Source: Gyromitra esculenta
Lineage: Eukaryota; Ascomycota; Pezizomycetes; Pezizales; Discinaceae
NCBI GenBank assembly: GCA_038503075.1
Contig: JBCAML010000018.1
Span: 372,001-436,000 of the forward strand
DNA length: 64,000 nucleotides
Direction: 5' to 3'
Position numbers and translations under genes: made by a program. The notes beneath the pieces are model-generated. The model was not told the origin of the DNA and did no database searches. It was given only the letters and a program-made list of their open reading frames with translations. Within the stretch, counting starts at the first letter, position 1; each line of letters begins with the position of its first letter. Below, in pieces: positions 46,410 through 55,538 of the stretch.

Positions 46410-46418
46410 ACGTTGCTT
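46410..46418 (+). promoter_or_regulatory. self-primer binding site of element A
   Basis: ACGTTGCTT, two bases after the 5' LTR, is the exact complement of AAGCAACGT at 46186-46194. No tRNA 3'-end match (TGG..) follows the LTR. Resembles Tf1-type self-priming. Confidence 0.7.
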
Positions 46419-46477
46419 CCTTATCCACACCCTCTACTCCGCTTCTCCTACGCTGCCACAAAACCTCTAACGCCGCC

Positions 46478-47725
46478 ATGAGCAATCCCGCCCCCGCCCC
46501 CTGGACTTTCCCAACCTTTGAGAACTTCCAAGCCGCCGCCAACGCCGACCTCGCCTCCGCCTACGAGGAAATTCGTTCCCATTACCAGCAACGGGTCGAT
46601 AACCTCACGTACGCGGACCTACAGCTAGAAGAAGCTGTACAAGAAAGAAACAACATGACGGCAAGGTTCAACACTTGCCAGTCCCAACTACAAGCCGCAG
46701 AGACAGAGATCGTCCGCCTCCGCAACGCCGCTCCCCCACCCCCCGCGCCTTCCCCTCCACCACCACCAGCCCCCAATCAAGGAGGCCGCTCAGACAAGAT
46801 GCCCGACCCAGATAAATTTAACGGGTCCCGCGATAAACTTCCTGGTTTCGTCCTACAACTGCGTTCCAAACTCTCGGTTAATGCCGACCGATTCTCCAGC
46901 AACAATAACATGATATTGTATGCTATCAGCCGTCTCGAGGGAGCCGCCCTCGAACAAATTCGCCACTCAGTCCTCCCTGACGGGACTACTACCTGGAACT
47001 CCGCCGCCGATCTAATTACCGCCTTAGAAACAGCTTTCGGCGACCCCGACCCCCTCGGTACCGCCCGCCGCGAACTACACCAGCTCCGACAAGGAAAGAG
47101 GGATTTCTCCGCTTACCTTGCCGATTTCCAACGTATCATGGGACGGCTCAATTATGACGAATCCGCTAAAAATGATGCTCTGGAATACGGTATGTCGGAC
47201 GAGCTGAAAGAAGCAGTGGTAACCGTCGCCGACTTCCCCACTACCTTCACTTCCCTCTGCGCCTTTCTCCTCCGCCTAGATAACCGCATCCGAGCAAGAA
47301 GAGAGGAGAAGAAAAACGCCGCCCGTAACACCATGGGACAATTCACTGCCCCCGCCGCTGCCCCCGCTGCCTTTACCCCCGCCTCTTCCTCCTTCGCCCC
47401 TGGAGGACTCGCCCCTATGGATCTTTCCTTCGGTCGCACCTCCGCCTCTCGCCCTTCCCCCGAACAACGCTACGTTCAAATCAACGGGAGAAGAAAACTG
47501 TCTCCTGAAGAAAAATCTTGGAGGCAGACCAACAATCGCTGTCTGTTTTGCGCTGGAGAAGGACATATTTTTGCAAACTGTCCCTCTGCGTCTAAACGCC
47601 CCGCTATGAGAGGAGCTGTCACCAATGCCGCCGCCGCCCCTCCTGCCCCTTCCGTCTTTCCGCCACCGCTGCCACCCCGTTTTCCTGCCTTCGATGCAGC
47701 AGACTCAGTTGAGTCTTTAAACTAG
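46478..47725 (+). CDS. element A Gag
   Basis: Structural protein of the virus-like particle, 415 aa. MSNPAPAPWTFPTFE.. leads into a helical/coiled N-terminus (about 20-85), a Pro-rich hinge (about 88-105), the retrotrans_gag capsid-like domain (about 115-255; KLPGFVLQLRSKL, RRELHQLRQGKRDFSAYLADF), a basic region, and one zinc knuckle CLFCAGEGHIFANC (about 355-368) for RNA binding. The Pro-rich tail ends ..ESLN. It starts 70 bases inside the LTR. The stop TAG is preceded in frame by TTA-AAC of the slippery heptamer. Confidence 0.95.
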   Translation: MSNPAPAPWTFPTFENFQAAANADLASAYEEIRSHYQQRVDNLTYADLQLEEAVQERNNMTARFNTCQSQLQAAETEIVRLRNAAPPPPAPSPPPPPAPNQGGRSDKMPDPDKFNGSRDKLPGFVLQLRSKLSVNADRFSSNNNMILYAISRLEGAALEQIRHSVLPDGTTTWNSAADLITALETAFGDPDPLGTARRELHQLRQGKRDFSAYLADFQRIMGRLNYDESAKNDALEYGMSDELKEAVVTVADFPTTFTSLCAFLLRLDNRIRARREEKKNAARNTMGQFTAPAAAPAAFTPASSSFAPGGLAPMDLSFGRTSASRPSPEQRYVQINGRRKLSPEEKSWRQTNNRCLFCAGEGHIFANCPSASKRPAMRGAVTNAAAAPPAPSVFPPPLPPRFPAFDAADSVESLN

Positions 47726-47760
47726 TTAAACCAGAGTCGCCTTGTGACCCTGCTCTGGTT
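47716..47760 (+). promoter_or_regulatory. gag-pol -1 frameshift signal, element A
   Basis: T-TTA-AAC in the zero frame (47716-47722), TAG at 47723, six-base spacer from the heptamer, then eight pairs AACCAGAG (47729-47736) with CTCTGGTT (47753-47760). Gag frame begins at positions 2 mod 3 and pol at 1 mod 3, i.e. -1. Confidence 0.85.
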
Positions 47761-47772
47761 CCTTTTTCTCCT

Positions 47773-50700
47773 TTGTCAGCGTTCTCTATTTCTGGGTTTT
47801 CAGTGTCGGATGTGTGTGTGGAGGATAACTTGGATGGGGAACATTTTGTAGTTTCATGTAGCCTTTCCCACCAAAATAAAATCATAAAAACACACGCACT
47901 TCTTGACACTGGAGCCTCAGGGTTCGCTTTCATTGACGAAAACTTTGTGCGTCACCATTCCCTTCCCTTATCTCCCCTAAAAACCCCTCGCCAATTGGAA
48001 GTCATTGACGGCCGAACAATTGCCTCGGGAGATATTACAAATCTTTGTCACCTAGGGCTTTCTATCCAACAGCATACTGAAAAAGCCCCCTTCTTCGTCA
48101 CCAAGCTAGGCCATTACCCCCTAGTACTCGGTATCCCTTGGATGAACCTCCATGACGTTCATCTACAATTTGCGAACAAAAGCATTGAATTCAATTCTGA
48201 ATTCTGCACCACCCACTGTGCCCCCAAGCAACCCGTCGTCTCAGCCACCGCCATTCCCCCTCCAGCAAAACTAAACGCCGCCTTTATCGGCGCGGCTAGC
48301 TTCCGCATGCTCGCCAGAAAAAAGGGCATTCAAGTATATTCCATGTCCCTCTACGAAATTAATAGAGTCCTTGATAGCAAAACTACCAAAGAGGAGTGGA
48401 GACAACGAATACCCACCGAGTACCACGAATACCTGGACATGTTCGACAAAGCCAAGGCTCAAGGACTCCCCCCCCGACGACCCTATGACCACAAGATCAC
48501 CCTGCAGGAAGGCAAGGAACCACCGTTCGGCCCACTCTATGGTATGTCACGAGATGAACTCTTGGTTCTCAAGAAGTATATCGAAGACAACTTAGAAAAA
48601 GGGTTTATCCGTGCCAGTTCATCTTCCGCTGGTTCCCCAGTCCTCTTCGCTGCCAAACCCGATGGTTCTCTCCGTCTTTGTGTCGATTATCGCGGCCTCA
48701 ATGCTCTCACGGTTAAGGACCGATATACATCCCCCTTGGTCAAAGAAACCCTAGATCGCCTTGCAAAAGCCCAGTGGTACTCTAAACTCGACCTCCGAGA
48801 TGGTTTCCACCAAATTCGCATCGCTGAGGGAGAAGAATGGAAAACAGCCTTCCGAACCCGATATGGCTTATACGAATATATGGTAATGCCATTCGGCCTT
48901 ACCAACGCTCCCGGTACATTCCAACGATTTGTAAACGACTCACTCCGGGAATACCTTGATCTTTTCTGTACGGCCTACCTCGACGACATCCTTATCTATA
49001 GCGATACCCTTGCGGAGCATAAGATACATGTCAGACAAGTCCTAGATGCCCTCAAAGCCAATAACATCCTTCTCAAACCTGAGAAGTGTGAATTCCATGT
49101 GCAGTCCATCAAATACCTGGGCCTAATCCTGACCCCCGAAGGCATCAAGATGGATGAGGACAAATTAAAAGCCGTCCGAGACTGGAACCGCCCAAAGTCG
49201 ATTAAGGATGTACAAGCCTTTCTCGGTTTTGCAAATTTCTATCGTAGATTCATCTTGGGATTTTCTCGTCTTGCCGCCCCTCTCACTGCCTTTACGAAAA
49301 AAGGCACTGTTTTTGAATGGACCGTTGAGGCTGAACTCGCCTTCGAAGCTCTTAAAGACGCCTTCACTAAAGCCCCCGTACTCATCCACTTCGATCCCAG
49401 AAAAAAGATCTTCGTTGAATCCGATGCTTCCGACTTCGTCTCCGGTGGTGTCCTCTCTCAACTCGACGAGCAAGGCATACTGCACCCCGTGGCATTCTTC
49501 TCTAAGAAACACTCACCTGCCGAATGTAACTATGAGATCTACGACAAAGAACTGCTAGCCATCATCCGTTGCTTCGAAGAATGGAGACCCGAACTCGAAG
49601 GATCCGAGCTACCCATATCTGTTATTACCGACCATAAGAACTTAGAGTATTTTATGACTACTAAGCAACTCAACCGTAGGCAAGTAAGATGGGCAGAATA
49701 CCTCTCACGTTTTGACTTTGTCATTACATACCGACCAGGAGTACAAGGAGGAAAGCCGGACGCTCTGACTCGGAGATCAGGAGATCTCCCTGAAGAAGGG
49801 GATGAAAGACTACAACACCAGCACCAAGTAGTCCTGAAGGAAAGAAATTTGGACCCTAAGCTGAGTTTGTTTTCGGGTTCTTTAACAAACGAACCCGCTG
49901 AATTGGATGCCCCTCTCGAGATCTTAATAAACCAAGGATATAATGCTGACCCGTTCCCACAAAAAGTCTTACTAGCACTTAAGAACGGCGAACAACAATC
50001 CAAGGAAATTACACTAGGCGATTGCACCGAGAAAAATGGTTATCTATTCTATCGACAAAAGCTTTACATCCCCAATCACGACCCTCTCCGTATTCTTATT
50101 TTACAGAGATATCATGACGCCCCCTCTGCTGGCCACCCAGGACGTGAAAAGTCCTTTGAACTAATCTCTAGGCATTTTTATTGGCCTAAAATGAGAGAGT
50201 ACATTGGACGATACACCCGAAATTGCCATACCTGTCGACGAGCGAAGCCCAATACCCTCAGTACCCACGGCGTCCTTAAGCCCCTCCCAATTCCCAATCG
50301 CCCCTGGGAAGAGCTATCGATGGATTTTGTTACCGGTCTCCCTGAATCCAATGGTTTTGATGCAATAATGGTCGTAGTGGATAGATTATCAAAAATGAGA
50401 CACTTAATCCCCTGCAACACCACCGTCAATGCTGAACAAACGGCGGAACTTTACCTCCAGAACATTTGGAAACTCCATGGACTACCGTCTCATATTACTT
50501 CTGATAGGGGGACACAGTTTACTGCGAAGTTCTGGAAACACCTCTGTCAACGCCTGAATATTTCCGCTCGCATGTCGACATCTTTCCACCCAGAAACGGA
50601 CGGTCAAACCGAGCGTCTTAATGCTGTTATGGAACAGTATCTTCGCTGTTACGTTTCGTACCAACAAGACGACTGGGTCAAATGGCTGCCAATTGCCGAG

Positions 50701-51402
50701 TTCGCTGCTAATAATCAAGAATCAGCCAGCACGAAAGCCACACCCTTCTTCGCCAACTACGGATACCATCCCCGTTTCGATACTTCAATCATCTCTAATG
50801 ACCGATCCCCGCAAACCCTCGATGCCGACCTATTTGCTTCAAAAATGGAAGAACTTAGAGACTTTCTTCGAACCCAGATGAGAACGGCACAGGATATTTT
50901 CGAGTCCAGTACCAACCGACATCGTGTCCCCGCCCCTTCGTTTAAAGTCAATGACCGTGTCTTCATATCCATGAAGAATATGAGGACGACTAGAAATTCG
51001 AGGAAATTAGACTGGAAATGGAGTGGTCCCTTCCCCGTGAAACGAATAATCTCAGCGCATGCCTATGAGATAGACTTGCCGTTGTCCATGAAATATCATC
51101 CGGTATTTCACGTTTCACTAATCAAAGCAGCTCCCACCGATCCACTCCCCGGTCAAATCATTCCACCACCCCCACCCGTCCAAGTAAATGACCATGAGGA
51201 ATATCTTGTCGAAGGTATACTGGATTCACGCCTCTATCGAGGAAAGCTTCAGTATCTAGTCGAATGGACGGGATACGCACTACCTACGTGGGAACCTGCG
51301 GAATATCACGAAGAAACGGAAGCAGTAGACGCGTTCCACCAAAGGTATCCAAATAAGCCGAAGGAAGGTCTGGTTAGTGTTCGCAGGAGCTCACGGCTAT
51401 AA
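47773..51402 (+). CDS. element A Pol polyprotein (PR-RT-RH-IN-chromodomain)
   Basis: About 1209 residues are open from the first internal Leu codon; the frame also runs back to the frameshift site, so Pol is made as Gag-Pol. Domains by residue: protease DTGASG near 45; RT about 250-450 with [10 protein letters not shown] near 402; RNase H with [13 protein letters not shown] near 550; integrase HHCC finger 780-820 (HDAPSAGHPGREKS..CHTC); DDE core with MDFVTGLPES near 849, TSDRGTQF near 909 and HPETDGQTER near 937; C-terminal chromodomain 1140-1180 (EEYLVEGILD..YLVEWTGYALPTWEPAEY). The chromodomain has the aromatic positions expected for methyl-lysine binding and could steer integration to heterochromatin. 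All catalytic motifs are present. It ends ..RRSSRL 12 bases before the 3' LTR. Confidence 0.95.
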   Translation: MSAFSISGFSVSDVCVEDNLDGEHFVVSCSLSHQNKIIKTHALLDTGASGFAFIDENFVRHHSLPLSPLKTPRQLEVIDGRTIASGDITNLCHLGLSIQQHTEKAPFFVTKLGHYPLVLGIPWMNLHDVHLQFANKSIEFNSEFCTTHCAPKQPVVSATAIPPPAKLNAAFIGAASFRMLARKKGIQVYSMSLYEINRVLDSKTTKEEWRQRIPTEYHEYLDMFDKAKAQGLPPRRPYDHKITLQEGKEPPFGPLYGMSRDELLVLKKYIEDNLEKGFIRASSSSAGSPVLFAAKPDGSLRLCVDYRGLNALTVKDRYTSPLVKETLDRLAKAQWYSKLDLRDGFHQIRIAEGEEWKTAFRTRYGLYEYMVMPFGLTNAPGTFQRFVNDSLREYLDLFCTAYLDDILIYSDTLAEHKIHVRQVLDALKANNILLKPEKCEFHVQSIKYLGLILTPEGIKMDEDKLKAVRDWNRPKSIKDVQAFLGFANFYRRFILGFSRLAAPLTAFTKKGTVFEWTVEAELAFEALKDAFTKAPVLIHFDPRKKIFVESDASDFVSGGVLSQLDEQGILHPVAFFSKKHSPAECNYEIYDKELLAIIRCFEEWRPELEGSELPISVITDHKNLEYFMTTKQLNRRQVRWAEYLSRFDFVITYRPGVQGGKPDALTRRSGDLPEEGDERLQHQHQVVLKERNLDPKLSLFSGSLTNEPAELDAPLEILINQGYNADPFPQKVLLALKNGEQQSKEITLGDCTEKNGYLFYRQKLYIPNHDPLRILILQRYHDAPSAGHPGREKSFELISRHFYWPKMREYIGRYTRNCHTCRRAKPNTLSTHGVLKPLPIPNRPWEELSMDFVTGLPESNGFDAIMVVVDRLSKMRHLIPCNTTVNAEQTAELYLQNIWKLHGLPSHITSDRGTQFTAKFWKHLCQRLNISARMSTSFHPETDGQTERLNAVMEQYLRCYVSYQQDDWVKWLPIAEFAANNQESASTKATPFFANYGYHPRFDTSIISNDRSPQTLDADLFASKMEELRDFLRTQMRTAQDIFESSTNRHRVPAPSFKVNDRVFISMKNMRTTRNSRKLDWKWSGPFPVKRIISAHAYEIDLPLSMKYHPVFHVSLIKAAPTDPLPGQIIPPPPPVQVNDHEEYLVEGILDSRLYRGKLQYLVEWTGYALPTWEPAEYHEETEAVDAFHQRYPNKPKEGLVSVRRSSRL

Positions 51403-51414
51403 GGGAGGGAGTAC

Positions 51415-51826
51415 TTTCATGGATGGTTGTGGTGACGTTCGGTTAGCGGTATAGGTGTTTTGTTGTGTTGTTTTGCTAAAATGTTCTATATGTTTCCCTT
51501 GGTTTCCTTTGCAATGAGTCATACGTTTGTCATCGAAGAGGTGGATTATGAGTATATAAGCGAAGGGATTTCCCCTCTTGTTGTACTTTTCCTTCTTCTT
51601 CTTTAAGCAACGTCTTCTATAGCACACTCTTGTATTTCACGAATACAAACCTCGGTTATACCTCATAACCTTACGCTGTCGCCGTCCTCGAGTCTTCTAC
51701 ACTCGAACACTTCGTAGAGCCTGTGGAATCCCGTAAACACTCTCGTCGCTTAGTTTTCCCTTCAAGTAGCACTGCTCATCTCGGGGGATACCTGAGAGCT
51801 TGAAGACAAAACCTCGCCCCTTGAGA
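51415..51826 (+). repeat. element A 3' LTR
   Basis: 412 bases, nearly identical to the 5' LTR; the AAGCAACGT motif and U5 stem-loop are conserved. Confidence 0.92.
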
Positions 51827-52688
51827 ACATTCTACCTCAGAATCCTCGCGGTCGCTGTTGCGGTGAGAAACTTTACACTTAACTCGCCTGGAGTTAGACC
51901 CCATAGGACCTGTAGAAACATCGTGACTCTTGTCGCTTGACCTCTCGCTTAAGTAGCACTGCTCACCTTCAGGGATACTGAAGGGCTTAACGAGGGATCA
52001 AACTGTGAGACCCAGACCCAACCGGTACAGCACGACGAGAACTCCACCAGCTCCGCCAAGGGAAACGCGATTTCTCTTCTTACCTCGCTGAATTCCAAAG
52101 AATCATGGGACAGCTCAACTTCGACGAAAACTCGAAGATGGACGCCCTCGAACATGGAATGTCGGAAGAATTAAAGGAAGCCATGGTATTTGCGCCAATC
52201 GCCCCCGGTAACCTCCCCGAAATGATTCTTACCCTCACCCGACTGGATAATCGCATTCGGGCTTGCAAAGCAGAGAAACGGGGTACCGCTCGAGACAATA
52301 TGGGCCAATTAAGTGCTCCCGCCGCACTCACTCCTGCCTCCTCCTTTACTCCAGGGGGACTAGCCCCTATGGACCTATCCTTCGGCCGTACCAGTAACCT
52401 CTCCCGTCCCCCTCAAGACCAACGATATACCATGGTCAATGGACGAAGGAAGCTCTCTGAAGAAGAGAAACAGTGGCGCCGTTCCACTGGAAAATGTATG
52501 TTCTGTGCTGCTCCTGACCACTCCTATGCCAACTGCCCCTCTGCCCCAAAGAAACCCGCCATGAGAGGGGCTCTCACCAATCTCGCCAATGCTCCTAATC
52601 CTCCCGCCTCCTCCGCTCGCCAACTTCCCCCTCCTCCGTTGCCTCCCCAGTTTTTTGCTATCGATGCACCAGGCGCCTCAGACGAGGC

Positions 52689-52732
52689 TTTAAACTAGCT
52701 CTACCGAAGTCGACCAGTGACCCTGCTTCGGT
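52689..52732 (+). promoter_or_regulatory. gag-pol -1 frameshift signal, element B2
   Basis: TTTAAAC 52689-52695, TAG 52696, stem ACCGAAG (52703-52709) with CTTCGGT (52726-52732). Two pairs differ from B1 by double, compensatory changes. Confidence 0.82.
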
Positions 52733-52748
52733 TCCTTTTTCTTTACCT

Positions 52749-55114
52749 TTGTCTGCGTTCTCTATTTCGGGGTTTTCAGTGTCGGATATTTGCATGGAGG
52801 ATCAACTGGATGGGGAACATTTTGTTATTTCTTGTAACATTTCCCATAGCAATAAAATCATTAAAACTCATGCATTATTGGACACTGGAGCCTCTGGATT
52901 CGCCTTCATTGATAAAGAATTTGCGAGTCACCACTCTCTACCTCTCACCCCTCTCAAGACCCCCAGACAACTAGAAGTCATAGATGGCCGCCCTGTGGCC
53001 TCAGGAGCCATCACACATATCGCGAATCTCAATCTATCCATCCAGCAACATCAAGAGCAAGCCCCGTGCTTTGTAACCCAGTTGGGCCATTACCCCTTAG
53101 TGTTAGGAATTCCGTGGATGAATTATCATGATGTTCGCCTCCATTTTGCCGACAAGCGCATTGAGTTTAACTCTAAGCTCTGCACCACCCACTGTTCCGT
53201 TGATACCGCTATTGTCTCTGCCCCCTCGATCCCCGCCCCAACTAAGCTTAACGTTTCTTTCATCAACGCCGCTAGCTTCAGAACCCTTAGTCGAAAAGGG
53301 TCCCTACAAGCCTACGCAATGTCCCTCTACGAAATTAACAGAATTCTAGAGGAGAAAACCACAAAAGAAGAATGGAGAGCCAGGATCCCCGCCGAATATC
53401 ACGACTTCTTAGATATGTTTGATAAGAAGAAGGCCCAAGGTCTATCCCCACGCCAACCGTATGACCATAAGATACAACTCCAAGATGGAAAAGAAGCCCC
53501 CTTCGGCCCTTTGTACGGAATGTCTCGAGACGAGCTCATCGTCCTAAAAAAATACATAGAAGACAACCTTGAGAAGGGGTTTATCCGGGCCAGTTCCTCA
53601 CCCGCCGGATCCCCTGTTCTCTTCGTCAAAAAGGCTGACGGCTCCCTTCGCTTATGTGTAGACTACCGTGGCCTTAATGCGATTACAGTCAAAGACCGTT
53701 ATACCTCTCCCCTTATCCGTGAAACACTTGATCGACTAGCGAAAGCACAATGGTATACCAAACTTGACCTCCGCGATGGTTACCATCAAATTCGTATCGC
53801 TGAAGGAGATGAATGGAAGACTGCCTTCCGCACCCGATATGGACTCTACGAGTATCAAGTTATGCCATTCGGCTTAACTAATGCACCCGGGACTTTTCAA
53901 CGCTTTGTCAATGACTGCCTAAGAGAATATCTAGATATTTTCTGCACCGCCTATCTGGATGATATTCTTATCTACAGCGATACTTTCGCTGAGCATCAAG
54001 TCCATGTTCACAAAGTCCTCCAAACCCTCAAAGACAATAACATCCTATTGAAGCCGGAAAAATGTGAGTTCGAGGTACAAACCACTAAGTACCTCGGCCT
54101 TATCCTCACCCCTAATGGTATTACGATGGACGAAGAGAAACTCAAGGCCGTCCGAGAATGGGGAACACCGAAGAGTGTAAAAGATGTCCAAGCATTCTTG
54201 GGCTTTGCCAATTTTTATCGCCGGTTCATCCTAGGATTCTCCAAACTTGCCGCCCCCCTTACTGCTCTTACTCGGAAAGGCATCGCTTTTGAATGGACCA
54301 TCGAAGCTGATATAGCCTTCGAAAACCTTAAACATGCTTTTACCACTGCTCCGGTCCTTATACACTTTGACCCTGATAAGAAAATTATCGTGGAAACGGA
54401 CGCCTCAGACTTCGTGTCCGGAGGAGTACTATCCCAGCACGATGATAACGGTGTCCTGCATCCAGTAGCCTTCTTCTCGAAGAAACACTCCCCCGCGGAA
54501 TGTAACTACGAGATCTACGATAAGGAATTATTGGCCATCATCCGAGTTTTTGAGGAATGGCGCCCTGAGCTCGAAGGATCAAAGCACCCGATTGATGTGA
54601 TCAGTGACCATAAGAATCTCGAATACTTTATGAGCACTAAACAACTCAATCGACGTCAAGCTAGATGGGCCGAGTACCTATCCTGTTTCGATTTTGTAAT
54701 AACGTATCGACCAGGCAAGGAAGGAGGGAAACCGGACGCTTTGACTCGGAGATCGGGAGATCTCCCCAAGGAAGGGGATGAAAGATTAGCACACCAGAGC
54801 CAAGTGGTGCTAAAGAAAGAAAATATTGACCCCAAGATAAGTTTGTTGTCGGCTTCTTTATCAAACGAAGCCGCTGAATTGGATGCCCCCCTAGAAAAGC
54901 TTTTTCTAGAAGGATATATTACTGACAAGTTTCCGGAAAAGATACTCGCGGCACTGAGGAATAAGGACCAGCAATCAAAGGAGATCACTTTGAGTGAATG
55001 CACCAATGAGAATAACCGATTGTGCTACCGGGGAAACCTCTACGTACCCAACTTCGACCCCCTTCGCTTGGAAATCATTAAAAGATACCATGACGCCCCT
55101 GCCGCTGGACACCC
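52749..55114 (+). pseudogene. B2 pol, N-terminal two thirds (cut by element C)
   Basis: Protease (HALLDTGASGFAFID), RT ([12 protein letters not shown]) and RNase H ([13 protein letters not shown]) are open without a stop through 55114, ending in the integrase finger at APAAGHP. There element C begins in opposite orientation, and the apparent further reading to 55268 is LTR sequence. The remainder should resume right of the window. Confidence 0.92.
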
Positions 55115-55538
55115 TCTCACGGTTGTGCCTCAGGTTAAGCCCTTCAGTATCCCTGAAGGTGAGCAGTGCTACTTAAGCGAGGTGACAACACGTTTGAAGA
55201 GTGCAGCGTGTTCTACAAGTTCTACGAGGATATCTTTGTCTCAAGGCGAGATCGAGGCAGCGAGGTAAACAGCGACAGCGAGGATTCTGAGATAGAATCG
55301 AGATAGTGTTTTGATGATTTACAGCAGAAGGTAACGAGAACGTTGCTTAAGGAAAGAAGAAAGAAGAATACACAAACAGCGAAACTCCTCCGCTTATATA
55401 CCCCGCTTTCCCGTTACACCAACAACAATCCGATAATAACCGAAACCCAACCGAACAACAAAGCCATTATAACCGAATAACCTTTTCACTATTACCAACC
55501 ACTTCATCCTAACCCGTTACTCAATCTCATCCGTGAAA
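55115..55538 (-). repeat. element C 3' LTR
   Basis: 424 bases, family B. U5 stems TTAAG/CTTAA and CCTTCAG/CTGAAGG with GGATA loop; AAGCAACGT conserved (minus strand, near 55345). Confidence 0.88.

Larger units (their letters stand above)
45997..51826 (+). mobile_element. Ty3/gypsy chromovirus element A, complete with intact gag and pol
   Basis: 5' LTR 45997-46407 and 3' LTR 51415-51826 differ by eye at five transitions and one single-base indel (about 98.5% identity). Gag 46478-47725 and pol 47773-51402 have no stop or frameshift. The polypurine tract AAGGGAGGGAGTAC lies before the 3' LTR. It is nested in the 3' LTR of B1 after ..CTCGATT; flanks CGATT and ACATT are an imperfect duplication. 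It is the best candidate here for a recently active, autonomous copy. Confidence 0.95.
40117..52010 (+). mobile_element. Ty3/gypsy element B1 (family B), with element A in its 3' LTR
   Basis: 5' LTR 40117-40544; 3' LTR 45753-45996 plus 51827-52010. A perfect duplication CCCAG flanks it (40112-40116, 52011-52015). Gag (40740-42075) and pol (42105-45765) each carry a frameshift. It has an extra ~150-base leader with a small open frame not found in B2 or B3. Confidence 0.92.
39498..52698 (+). pseudogene. B2 gag, split by element B1
   Basis: Blocks 39498-40116 and 52016-52698. The ATG at 39498 starts MEGAAVATKRFPTREAFAQAY, followed by a long Glu/Gln/Leu coiled coil, the Pro-rich hinge and the capsid-like domain. 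Removing B1 with one CCCAG copy rejoins G-D-P/D-P-T-G-T-A-R in frame. The C-part has the knuckle CMFCAAPDHSYANC and ends TTTAAAC-TAG. I see no other lesion, so gag was intact when B1 entered. Confidence 0.9.
39015..55114 (+). mobile_element. Ty3/gypsy element B2 (family B), 3' end outside window
   Basis: 5' LTR 39015-39442 (TTTCATGG..CCGTGAGA), gag 39498-40116 plus 52016-52698, pol from 52749. B1 with nested A occupies 40117-52010. At 55114 element C begins, and the rest of B2 (integrase, chromodomain, 3' LTR) must lie beyond 64000. It was inserted in the copia 5' LTR after GCTGG. Confidence 0.9.

Noticed and set aside
55115..55268. Extension of B2 pol to a TAA at 55266
   Set aside because: Sequence after 55114 is the reversed LTR of element C, so the reading is accidental.
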